Assembly: GCA_949290895.1 (NCBI GenBank)
Contig: CASETU010000050.1
Span: 1 to 34,186, forward strand
Direction: 5' to 3'
DNA: 34,186 nt
Source: an uncultured Bacillota bacterium
GTDB taxonomy: Bacteria > Bacillota > Clostridia > Christensenellales > Borkfalkiaceae
The position numbers and the translations under genes were made by a program. The notes beneath the pieces are model-generated. The model ran no database searches, was not told where the DNA came from, and was given only the letters and a program-made list of their open reading frames with translations. Positions 22,480-29,906 of this stretch are shown here, in pieces; the stretch's first letter is position 1, and the number at the start of each line of letters is the position of its first letter.

Positions 22480-22776
22480 ATGGCTAAACAAAGAACGGAA
22501 GCTGCCGCTAAAAGAAGCCTCGTAAAACTTTGCGCGTTTATCGCATTGTTTTTATCGGCTGCAATGTTCATTTTCGGCGGTTTATTTGCCGGGTCCAAAG
22601 CTGGTACAATTCTCGATTTGATTGCTAAAATTGCGTTGTTGATCGGTATTGCTTTTCCCGCTTATGACTATGCGCGCGGATTGAATCAAGCGTGGAGAGT
22701 AATTTACTGGATTGCTCTGGTAATTTATATCCTCGGCTGTACTTTCGGCGTGCTAAAAGGTTTCGGCGTTTTTTAA
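22480..22776 (+). CDS. small membrane protein (98 aa), unknown function
   Basis: Unrecognised family. The basic N-terminus (KQRTEAAAKRSLVK) is followed by three hydrophobic segments (about 16-38, 43-60 and 71-96). The loop PAYDYARGLNQAWR may face the cytoplasm. GGAGG lies 9 nt before the ATG, it has its own promoter, and a strong terminator follows, so it is an independent gene. Confidence 0.75.
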   Translation: MAKQRTEAAAKRSLVKLCAFIALFLSAAMFIFGGLFAGSKAGTILDLIAKIALLIGIAFPAYDYARGLNQAWRVIYWIALVIYILGCTFGVLKGFGVF

Positions 22777-22789
22777 AAAATTTCAAAAG

Positions 22790-22818
22790 AAAAAGGCAAG
22801 CATTTCGCTTGCCTTTTT
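22790..22818. terminator. bidirectional terminator between two small membrane-protein genes
   Basis: A perfect 12-bp stem (22790-22801 with 22807-22818), 5-nt loop, A5/T6 flanks. Confidence 0.9.
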
Positions 22819-22842
22819 TGTTTATAAAATAATCGATATGTG

Positions 22843-23241
22843 CTAAAACACTATAAACAATACGATGATTGCTACAACCATGGCGATGAAGGAAACAGAG
22901 GAGATGACGAGGGATGTGACGTTTTTTCCGCGTTCTTCCGCTTTGGAAATGTAAATTGCCGAAATAACGATCGTTGCGACTTGCGCTACAAACCCTTGCA
23001 AAAAACAGATGATTGCGATGAAGCCGCAAAGCACAAGACCGAAAATGGCAAAAAGCCATACGATAAAGCCGTGTTCGGACATGATTTCGCCGTTATTCGC
23101 GCCGAGTTTATATGCAAAATAAGCAAACATACAAGCCAGCGCCATTACGAAAATGTGCAGTATCGAATAAAAAATTCGCTTCGAACCTTTGCAATCGCCG
23201 ATTTTGACAATGTGGTGTATAAATCTAAATAATTCTTTCAA
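22843..23241 (-). CDS. small four-helix membrane protein (132 aa), unknown function
   Basis: Unrecognised family. Four hydrophobic segments (about 24-45, 57-76, 78-98 and 109-132) with a short basic stretch KAEERGKN (about 100-107) between the last two. The start is TTG at 23241, chosen because AAGGGGG sits 7 nt upstream (minus strand); the first downstream ATG would remove the first helix. It converges with the preceding membrane-protein gene. No function is claimed. Confidence 0.7.
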   Translation of the reverse strand: MKELFRFIHHIVKIGDCKGSKRIFYSILHIFVMALACMFAYFAYKLGANNGEIMSEHGFIVWLFAIFGLVLCGFIAIICFLQGFVAQVATIVISAIYISKAEERGKNVTSLVISSVSFIAMVVAIIVLFIVF

Positions 23242-23404
23242 TAAAAATCCCCCTTAAAATTATTGATTTTTAGATTATTATATAACAAAAGCAAGAAAAA
23301 GTCAATCTGTTTTTTTATTTGCGTTTCCGCGCGCATAACCACGGCACGCGCTGCGCGATAAAATGAAGTTTTTCATAAACATTGCGTCCCTGCTTTGATT
23401 GCGC

Positions 23405-23433
23405 TTGCCTTTTTTTAATATATTTGATAAAAT
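23405..23433 (+). promoter_or_regulatory. candidate der promoter
   Basis: TTGCCT (23405-23410), 17 nt and TAAAAT (23428-23433) with an AAGGGTG ribosome binding site downstream. The match is moderate. The rest of 23242-23463 holds an imperfect CGCGC/GCGCG hairpin and no gene. Confidence 0.4.
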
Positions 23434-23463
23434 AAATTTAAAGCAAAAAATCAAGGGTGTAAT

Positions 23464-24780
23464 ATGGCAAAACCGATTGTGGCGATCGTAGGAAGACCGA
23501 ATGTCGGAAAATCTACGTTTTTTAATAAAGTTTCGGGAAAGAAAATATCCATCGTAAAGGATATGCCCGGGGTGACGCGCGACAGATTGTATGTCGACGT
23601 GGAATGGTGCGGCAATTATTTCACGATGGTCGATACAGGCGGTCTGGAATTAAAGAGCGACGACGAAATGTGGCTTCACATCAAAAAGCAGGCGGAGACG
23701 GCGATAGAGACTGCGGACGTCATTATTTTCTTTACCGACGTAAAGAGCGGGTTGACGGGCGCGGACAGGGACGTAGCGCAAAAGCTTCGTGTATCGGGAA
23801 AACCCGTGGTGCTCGTTGTCAATAAAATGGATACTTACCGCCCCGAAGATTTATATGAATTTTACGAACTCGGACTCGGCGAACCTTTCGGCATTTCCGC
23901 CGAGCACATGACGGGTATCGGCGAGGTGCTGGAAGAAGTCGTTTCGCATTTTAAAGACAACGGCGAAAAGGACGAGCACGAATCCTTAAAAATAGCCGTA
24001 GTCGGCAGACCGAATGCGGGGAAGTCCAGCTTGTGCAATAAAATTTTGGGTTTCGAGCGAACCATCGTTTCCGATATTGCGGGTACGACGCGGGACGCCA
24101 TCGACACGCCCTTTACCTATAACGGAAAAAAATTCACCCTCATCGATACCGCGGGAATCCGCAAAAAGAAAAACGTGGAAGAGGACCTCGAATATTACAG
24201 CGTTCTGCGCGCTTTGGGTTCGATTCGCCGCGCGGACGTGTGCGTTATCGTCGTGGACGCGACGGAAGGGCTGACGGAACAGACCGTCAAGATTTGCGGT
24301 TATGTGCACGAACAAGGTAAACCCAGCGTCGTTTTGATGAACAAGTGGGACCTTGTGGAAAAAGACACGCACACCGTCAATAAATTCAACGACAAGCTGA
24401 AAGAAGATTTGAAGTTCATGGATTATTTCAAACCGCTTTATATTTCCGCAAAGACGGGACAGCGGGTGGAAAAGGTGCTTGAAGCGGTAGAATCGGTTTA
24501 CGAACATGCTTCTTTCCGCGTTTCCACAGGGCTTTTAAACGATTTGGTGCTGGACAGCGTGCGCATGAACGAACCGCCTTCGGTAAACGGCAAGCGGCTC
24601 AAAATCATGTATGCGACGCAAGCGGAAATTTGCCCGCCGACGTTTATCTTGTTTGTAAACGAGGCGGAGCTGATGCATTTTTCTTATAAAAGATATTTGG
24701 AAAATTGTATCCGCAAGGCGTTCGATTTTTCGGGAACGCCGATAAAAATCATCGTCAGAGAGCAGGGAAAAGATGAATAA
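23464..24780 (+). CDS. der: ribosome biogenesis GTPase Der (EngA)
   Basis: Der is a double GTPase needed for 50S assembly. The 438-residue protein has G-domain 1 (GRPNVGKST at 10-18, DMPGVTRD, DTGG, NKMD), G-domain 2 (GRPNAGKSS near 180, DIAGTTRD, DTAG, NKWD) and a C-terminal KH-like domain (about 350-438). All motifs and length match. It overlaps plsY by 8 nt, so the two are translated together. Confidence 0.97.
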   Translation: MAKPIVAIVGRPNVGKSTFFNKVSGKKISIVKDMPGVTRDRLYVDVEWCGNYFTMVDTGGLELKSDDEMWLHIKKQAETAIETADVIIFFTDVKSGLTGADRDVAQKLRVSGKPVVLVVNKMDTYRPEDLYEFYELGLGEPFGISAEHMTGIGEVLEEVVSHFKDNGEKDEHESLKIAVVGRPNAGKSSLCNKILGFERTIVSDIAGTTRDAIDTPFTYNGKKFTLIDTAGIRKKKNVEEDLEYYSVLRALGSIRRADVCVIVVDATEGLTEQTVKICGYVHEQGKPSVVLMNKWDLVEKDTHTVNKFNDKLKEDLKFMDYFKPLYISAKTGQRVEKVLEAVESVYEHASFRVSTGLLNDLVLDSVRMNEPPSVNGKRLKIMYATQAEICPPTFILFVNEAELMHFSYKRYLENCIRKAFDFSGTPIKIIVREQGKDE

Positions 24781-25555
24781 CTGGTGGATTTTGATCATTT
24801 TAGCGGTCGGTTCGTATCTTATCGGATGCTTTAACAACGCTATCATGATATCAAAGCTGAAAAAAAGCGATATACGACAGGTCGGCAGCGGCAACCCGGG
24901 CACGCTCAACATGAGCCGTAATTTCGGCTTGAAATTCGGTCTGCTCACGCTGTTTCTCGATATGCTCAAAGGTTTGATACCCGCCATTATCGGTTTTTTT
25001 GTACTCCGCGGCAGACAGCTTACAACCGTTGAATTCGATTTGGGTGACCTTGGGATTTATCTGTGCGGTTTTTTTGCGGTGCTCGGGCATATCTACCCGG
25101 TATTTTATAAGTTTAAAGGCGGGAAAGGTATCGCAACGACGATCGGCGTATTTTTGGCGTCTTCTATCCTTACGGGGTGGGAATGGTTCGTCGTCGAGCT
25201 GATGAGCCTTACCGCGGCGGTGCTGTTTATCTATTTCACCGAATACGGCGCAATGGGGTCGTTTATCGCAATTACGCCGCCTGCGGTCGGTGCGAGCATA
25301 AGGTTGTTTCTGTTGTACGGAATGGCGAGCGATATCGTTCCCTTCTACATCGCGGCGAATATGCTGATTTTCGGGATATGTTTCATAACGTGGTTTGCGC
25401 ACCGTAAAAACATCGAGCGCATGCTCGCGGGGGAAGAACATCCGACTTCCATTCGGGAAATGATCGTCAAAATGCGGGAGAAAAAAGCGGCGAAAAAAGC
25501 GGCGCAGATGCAGAAAATGCAGGAAAATATCGACGAAAACAAGTCGGAAAAATAA
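24773..25555 (+). CDS. plsY: acyl-phosphate:glycerol-3-phosphate acyltransferase PlsY
   Basis: PlsY acylates glycerol-3-phosphate with acyl-phosphate to begin phospholipid synthesis. The 260-residue membrane protein has the three family motifs: GSGNPGTLN (38-46; the usual form is GSGNxGxTN), GHIYPVFYKFKGGKG (about 103-117) and HRKNIERMLAGEE (about 211-223). A charged, coil-like tail (about 225-260, KKAAKKAAQMQKMQ) extends beyond the usual end. The start overlaps der. In relatives, gpsA, which makes its substrate, commonly follows; here spoIVA follows directly. Confidence 0.95.
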   Translation: MNNWWILIILAVGSYLIGCFNNAIMISKLKKSDIRQVGSGNPGTLNMSRNFGLKFGLLTLFLDMLKGLIPAIIGFFVLRGRQLTTVEFDLGDLGIYLCGFFAVLGHIYPVFYKFKGGKGIATTIGVFLASSILTGWEWFVVELMSLTAAVLFIYFTEYGAMGSFIAITPPAVGASIRLFLLYGMASDIVPFYIAANMLIFGICFITWFAHRKNIERMLAGEEHPTSIREMIVKMREKKAAKKAAQMQKMQENIDENKSEK

Positions 25556-25569
25556 AGTTGAAAAGTTTT

Positions 25570-25598
25570 TCATAATCGGATAAAGCCTCTCATATATT
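25570..25598 (+). promoter_or_regulatory. putative sigma-E promoter of spoIVA
   Basis: TCATAAT (25570-25576), 14 nt and CATATATT (25591-25598) match the Bacillus sigma-E consensus (KMATATT, CATACAHT) at 6 of 7 and 7 of 8 positions. spoIVA is a mother-cell sigma-E gene in Bacillus. Start of transcription would be near 25604. Confidence 0.55.
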
Positions 25599-25627
25599 AT
25601 TTGTGTAATGTATGGGAGGTTTTTTAT

Positions 25628-27106
25628 ATGGAAAAGTTTGATATCTATAAAGATATAGCCAAACGGACCGGCGGCGACATCTACATCGGCGTTGTAGGTC
25701 CTGTCAGAACGGGCAAGTCCACGTTCGTGACCAAGTTTATGGAAACGCTGGTTTTGCCCAATATTTCCAACAAAGTAAGTAAACAGATCGCTACGGACGA
25801 AATGCCGCAGTCGGCGGACGGAAAGACCATTATGACTACGGAACCGAAGTTTATTCCTGCCAGCGCGGTGAAAATTCAACTTAAAAACAAGGTTTCCGCA
25901 AAGGTTCGCCTTATCGATTGCGTCGGCTATCTTGTGGACGGAGCGATGGGGCATGAAGAAGGTCAAAAGCCTCGCCTCGTGAAAACGCCGTGGAGCAGTA
26001 AGGAAATGCCTTTTGAAAAAGCGGCGGAACTCGGCACGAAAAAAGTCATTGCCGAGCATTCGACCATCGGCGTCGTCGTCACGACCGACGGAAGTTTCGG
26101 CGAAATTCCCCGCACGAGCTACGTTGCGGCGGAAGAACGCGTCGTGAAAGAATTGAAAGAACTCAATAAACCGTTTGTCGTGGTTTTGAACGTCAAGGAT
26201 CCGTCTGCGGCGGATAGCGTCAGCTTAAAGAATTCCCTCGAGGGAAAATACGGCGTGCCTGTGCTTGCCGTCAATGCTACGAAGCTCACCATGGAGGACA
26301 TTACCGCCGTTTTAGAGCAGATATTGTACGAATTCCCGCTCCAGAGCGTGGATATCGCACTGCCGAAATGGATGAAGGCGTTGCCGTGCGACAATAAAAT
26401 CATTCGAGAAATCACCGAGAAGGTGAAAGAGGCTACGGCTGGCATGAGCAAAATGAAGGACTATGCGGGGCTGGGCGAAATGTTCGGCGACGAAGAAAAA
26501 CTGACCAATCCCGAAATCAGCGAAGTAAAGCTCGGCGAAGGCAAAGTCGTTTATTCCATCGCGGCGAAACCCGGACTTTTCTATGACGTGCTCAGCGAGG
26601 AATGCGGCGACGAAATCGAAGACGACTATCAGCTGATGAGCTATATCAAATCGCTCGCGGAAGCGAAACGGGAATACGGCAAGATAAAGGACGCGCTGAA
26701 AAGTGCGGAGGAAAGCGGCTACGGTATCGTTACGCCGACGGTCAGCGAGCTGTCCCTTTCGGAACCCGAACTCGTCAAGCGCGGCGGGAGTTACGGCGTA
26801 AAACTCAAGGCCACCGCACCCAGCCTGCATATCATGAAAGTGGACGTTTCTGCGGAGGTCAATCCCATCGTCGGAACGGAAAAACAAGGCGAAGAACTCG
26901 TTAATTATATGATGAAGGAATTCGAAAGTAATCCACAGGGGATTTGGGATACGAATATGTTTGGCAAATCCCTCTATGATTTAATGGAGGAAAGCCTTTC
27001 TGGCAAGATAAAGGCGATGCCGGAAGACGCGCGCAACAAGATGTGCAAAACGCTCGGCAAAATCGTCAACGAGGGCGACGGCGGCATTATCTGTATTCTT
27101 CTTTAA
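25628..27106 (+). CDS. spoIVA: stage IV sporulation protein A (spore coat morphogenetic ATPase)
   Basis: SpoIVA polymerises with ATP on the forespore outer membrane to form the coat basement layer. The product is 492 residues, the usual length, with Walker A GPVRTGKST (24-32), a conserved N-terminal ATPase (to about residue 240), and a C-terminal region ending in a hydrophobic GGIICILL. I start at the ATG at 25628 with GGGAGG 8 nt upstream. It has its own sigma-E-like promoter and a terminator, so it is a sporulation gene inserted after housekeeping der-plsY. It indicates a spore-forming or recently spore-forming lineage. Confidence 0.97.
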   Translation: MEKFDIYKDIAKRTGGDIYIGVVGPVRTGKSTFVTKFMETLVLPNISNKVSKQIATDEMPQSADGKTIMTTEPKFIPASAVKIQLKNKVSAKVRLIDCVGYLVDGAMGHEEGQKPRLVKTPWSSKEMPFEKAAELGTKKVIAEHSTIGVVVTTDGSFGEIPRTSYVAAEERVVKELKELNKPFVVVLNVKDPSAADSVSLKNSLEGKYGVPVLAVNATKLTMEDITAVLEQILYEFPLQSVDIALPKWMKALPCDNKIIREITEKVKEATAGMSKMKDYAGLGEMFGDEEKLTNPEISEVKLGEGKVVYSIAAKPGLFYDVLSEECGDEIEDDYQLMSYIKSLAEAKREYGKIKDALKSAEESGYGIVTPTVSELSLSEPELVKRGGSYGVKLKATAPSLHIMKVDVSAEVNPIVGTEKQGEELVNYMMKEFESNPQGIWDTNMFGKSLYDLMEESLSGKIKAMPEDARNKMCKTLGKIVNEGDGGIICILL

Positions 27107-27132
27107 TTCGATAATAAACCTCCCGAAAAAAT

Positions 27133-27160
27133 ACGCGCGGGGCAGAATTGCCTCGCGCGT
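27133..27160. terminator. bidirectional terminator between spoIVA and the ABC importer
   Basis: A 12-bp GC-rich stem (27133-27144 with 27149-27160, one G-U pair) and a 4-nt GAAT loop, A-run before and T-run after. Confidence 0.85.
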
Positions 27161-27174
27161 TTCGCATGTATTTT

Positions 27175-27984
27175 TTAATTTTTGATAAGCAGTTTTTCCA
27201 CTGCCGCCACGACGAGATACATCAGCGTTGCAAGCAGGCACAGCACTACGGTCGCCGCCATGACGAGGTCGAGTTTGAAAACTTGGCCGCCGTAGACGAT
27301 GAGATACCCGAGTCCCGCTTTGGATACCATGTATTCGCCCATTACCGAGCCGATCCACGCCATGCCGACGTCGATTTTCAGCGTGCTCACGAAAGTCTTC
27401 ATCGTGCCCGGTATGACCAGCTTCGTTAGGATTTGAAATTTAGTTGCGCCCATGGAACGCAGCAGCAGGATTTTGTCCTTGTCGGTGGCGAGAAAGCCGC
27501 TCAGCATGTTGATGATGGTCACGATGAGTCCGATGAGCACTGCCATCAGCACGATGGACTTGCTGCCGCTGCCGCACCATACGATGATGATGGGGCCTAA
27601 CGCGATTTTCGGCAGGGCGTTCAGTACGATGAGGTAGGGCTCAAAGACCCGTCGCAAAACGTCAGACCACCAAAGCAGCAGGGCGATGAGGGTGCCGAGC
27701 ACGACGGCGATGACAAAGCCGAGCACGGTTTCGTATAACGTAACGCCGATATGGTAGAAAAGGTTGTCGTTTTTCACTAAGTCCGCAATGGTGACGACGA
27801 TGCGTTTCGGGCTGCTCGTGATGAACACGTCGAACACGCCCGTGTCGGCGAGGATTTGCCACAGAAGTAAAACCGCGGCGAGAATACCGAGTCCGAGTGC
27901 CCAGACAAGCGCGGTCTTTTTGCGGAGTTTGCCGAGATATTTGATATGATCGGCGGAAAATTCTTTGGTCTTGTCTTTTTTCAT
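27175..27984 (-). CDS. ABC transporter permease, NitT/TauT family
   Basis: The 269-residue permease has about six membrane helices and the BPD_transp_1 EAA-type loop around SMGATKFQILTKLVIPGTM, typical of SsuC/TauC/ThiX-like importers. I start at the ATG at 27984 with AAGGAG 8 nt upstream; a TTG six codons earlier is not preferred. It overlaps the ATPase gene by 4 nt (ATGA) and is last in a three-gene operon with a terminator. It imports whatever the upstream lipoprotein binds. Confidence 0.9.
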   Translation of the reverse strand: MKKDKTKEFSADHIKYLGKLRKKTALVWALGLGILAAVLLLWQILADTGVFDVFITSSPKRIVVTIADLVKNDNLFYHIGVTLYETVLGFVIAVVLGTLIALLLWWSDVLRRVFEPYLIVLNALPKIALGPIIIVWCGSGSKSIVLMAVLIGLIVTIINMLSGFLATDKDKILLLRSMGATKFQILTKLVIPGTMKTFVSTLKIDVGMAWIGSVMGEYMVSKAGLGYLIVYGGQVFKLDLVMAATVVLCLLATLMYLVVAAVEKLLIKN

Positions 27985-28721
27985 TCGTTCAGCTCCTTCC
28001 AAAGTTTTTCAAACCACTTTCCGAATTCGGGGTGTTCTCTTCTTTCAAGAGGAGTGCGTCCGCCGAGTTCGATTTCGTGAATGTATTTCACGTAACAAGG
28101 GCGCTTGGAAAGCACGATTATCTTATCTGCCAAAGAGATGGCTTCCGAAATGTCGTGCGTAACTAAAATGGTCGATTTTTCCTCGTGTTTGATGATATTG
28201 TAAACGTCGTCGCAAACAGAAAGGCGCGTCTGGTAATCGAGCGCGGAGAACGGTTCGTCGAGCAGCAGGATATCTGGGTTGAGCGCGAGTGTTCTGATGA
28301 GCGCCGCTCTTTGCCTCATGCCGCCCGAAAGTTGGGAAGGATAATTCTTGCGAAATTCTCCCAGTCCGTATTTGTTTAGAAGTTCCAGCGCGTAGGCTTT
28401 GTGTTTCGCGTCGCACTGCTTTTTTATTTCCAGCGGGAGATAGATGTTTTTTTCTATCGTGCGCCAGGGAAAAAGCTGGTCTTTTTGAAGCATATAGCCG
28501 AATTGCGCGTTGGTTTTCGCTACGTAGATTTCTCCGTGTGTCGGTTTCATCAGTCCCGCGATCAGGGAAAGTATGGTGGTTTTGCCGCAACCCGACGGCC
28601 CTATCACGGAGATGAATTCTCCGTGTCCGAGCGTAAAAGACAGGTCTTTGACGGCTCTGACTTCGTCGGTTTTCGTCTGGTACGTCAATGCGACGTGTTT
28701 TAATTCCAACAGTTTTTCCAT
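27981..28721 (-). CDS. ABC transporter ATP-binding protein, NitT/TauT family
   Basis: The 246-residue ATPase has Walker A GPSGCGKTT, the Q-loop in MLQKDQLFPW, signature LSGGMRQR, Walker B ILLLDEPFSALD and the switch H in LVTHDISEA. The MLQKDxLFPW form is typical of SsuB/TauB/ThiZ-like importers. GGGAG lies 8 nt before the ATG. It is the middle gene between the substrate-binding lipoprotein and the permease. Confidence 0.94.
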   Translation of the reverse strand: MEKLLELKHVALTYQTKTDEVRAVKDLSFTLGHGEFISVIGPSGCGKTTILSLIAGLMKPTHGEIYVAKTNAQFGYMLQKDQLFPWRTIEKNIYLPLEIKKQCDAKHKAYALELLNKYGLGEFRKNYPSQLSGGMRQRAALIRTLALNPDILLLDEPFSALDYQTRLSVCDDVYNIIKHEEKSTILVTHDISEAISLADKIIVLSKRPCYVKYIHEIELGGRTPLERREHPEFGKWFEKLWKELNE

Positions 28722-28752
28722 AGTATTTCTCCCGTAAAGGCGGAACGCCGCG

Positions 28753-29745
28753 TTATTTGAAGATCGCTTCTGCGTAGGAGTTGTTTACGACTTTTTCAAA
28801 AGGTACTCTCTTATCGAGTTCGCCTGCGTTCTGCATGATGTCCTGTAAGCGGTCAAAACTGTCCTCGCTCATTGTCAGATCGTCCGTCCACGCGTCTATC
28901 GCCTTATAGCTCGTGACCGAAGTGGTCAGCGATTCCACGGAAGTGGAGGGGAACTGCCCGACGATGGCTTTTGCGATGTCTTCGTCGGTGGCGGTGTTCA
29001 TGAAGTCGTAAGCCTTTTTCAAGGCGCGCAAAAATGCGTTTATCGTGTCGAGGTTCTTTTCGATATAGCTTTGCTTTGCAACGAAAGAAGTGTAGGGGAC
29101 TTCTCCCGCGCCTTCGCCGACGCTCGCAACCACGTAGCCTTTGCCCGCTTTTTCGTACTCGGACGCAAGGGGCTCGAACATGGTGCAGTAATCGCCTGTT
29201 CCCGATTCGAAAGCCGCCGTCATCAAATCGAATTGCACGTCGGTGATGAGGGTGATGTCCTCGCCGTCATAAAGACCGTGTTGGTTGACTAAGTATTCAA
29301 AGGTCATCAAGGGAACGCCGCCGGGTCTTCCCGCCAGAACGCCTTTACCGGCTAAGTCTTCCCATTTGAAATCGGGTTCGTCCACGCGGGAAACGAGGAA
29401 AGAACCGTCTTTTTGGGTGAGTTGGCCGAACACGACGGGATAGTCAGTTTTGCCTTGATTGTATACGTACAAACTGCTTTCGGGGCCCATCAGACCGATT
29501 TGCGCGCTGTTGGAAAGCACCGCGGTCATCACCTTATCTGCGCCGCCGCCGTTAGTGAGTTTGATTTCCAAGCCTTCTTCCTCGAAGAAATCCTTTTCGA
29601 TCGCTACATACAGCGGTGCGTAGAACACGGAATGGGTAACTTCGTTGAGCTCTATTTTTTTCAGTCCGTTATCGTCTTTTTTGCATGCCGATAACGGCAG
29701 GGCAAACAAGGCGACAGCTAAAATTGCAACAATGATTTTTTTCAT
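28753..29745 (-). CDS. substrate-binding lipoprotein, NitT/TauT (NMT1/SsuA-like) family
   Basis: The 330-residue protein starts with KKIIVAILAVALFALPLSAC, a lipobox (LSAC) that LspA would cleave, followed by a periplasmic-binding-fold domain with VTHSVFYAPLYVAIEKDFF and GGADKVMTAVLSNSAQIGL. That opening is shared by binding proteins for sulfonates, nitrate, taurine and pyrimidine precursors of thiamine; I cannot pick the ligand. The ATG at 29745 follows GGAGA; an ATG 11 codons upstream would lie above the predicted transcription start. No TPP or other known riboswitch is seen. Confidence 0.9.
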   Translation of the reverse strand: MKKIIVAILAVALFALPLSACKKDDNGLKKIELNEVTHSVFYAPLYVAIEKDFFEEEGLEIKLTNGGGADKVMTAVLSNSAQIGLMGPESSLYVYNQGKTDYPVVFGQLTQKDGSFLVSRVDEPDFKWEDLAGKGVLAGRPGGVPLMTFEYLVNQHGLYDGEDITLITDVQFDLMTAAFESGTGDYCTMFEPLASEYEKAGKGYVVASVGEGAGEVPYTSFVAKQSYIEKNLDTINAFLRALKKAYDFMNTATDEDIAKAIVGQFPSTSVESLTTSVTSYKAIDAWTDDLTMSEDSFDRLQDIMQNAGELDKRVPFEKVVNNSYAEAIFK

Positions 29746-29776
29746 GTTCTGTCTCCGAAAAATTTTTGTATAGTTC

Positions 29777-29806
29777 ATTGTATGAAAACACGCCCGATTT
29801 TGATAA
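29777..29806 (-). promoter_or_regulatory. promoter of the ABC importer operon
   Basis: On the minus strand TTATCA (29806-29801), 18 nt and TACAAT (29782-29777), giving a leader of about 25 nt. Confidence 0.5.
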
Positions 29807-29823
29807 TCTGCTCTTAATTATAT

Positions 29824-29852
29824 TTGACATTCCAAATAAAGTTTATTATAAT
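29824..29852 (+). promoter_or_regulatory. valS promoter (perfect consensus)
   Basis: TTGACA (29824-29829), 17 nt and TATAAT (29847-29852), both perfect. The leader of about 48 nt leaves no room for a T-box. Confidence 0.8.
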
Positions 29853-29906
29853 AATTTCATACGCAATTTTTACTGAAAAGATTAAATCGGTTTTGGAGAA
29901 AACAGG

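Noticed and set aside
24851-26059. Open frame of 402 codons on the minus strand across der-plsY-spoIVA
   Set aside because: It crosses three well-supported genes and an intergenic promoter on the other strand, with a translation rich in Arg, His and Phe and no recognisable domain.
29859-29906. T-box leader before valS
   Set aside because: The leader is about 48 nt and has no AGGGTGG-type T-box sequence.
29746-29906. TPP riboswitch before the NitT/TauT importer
   Set aside because: The conserved CTGAGA and related elements are absent, and the predicted leader is only about 25 nt.
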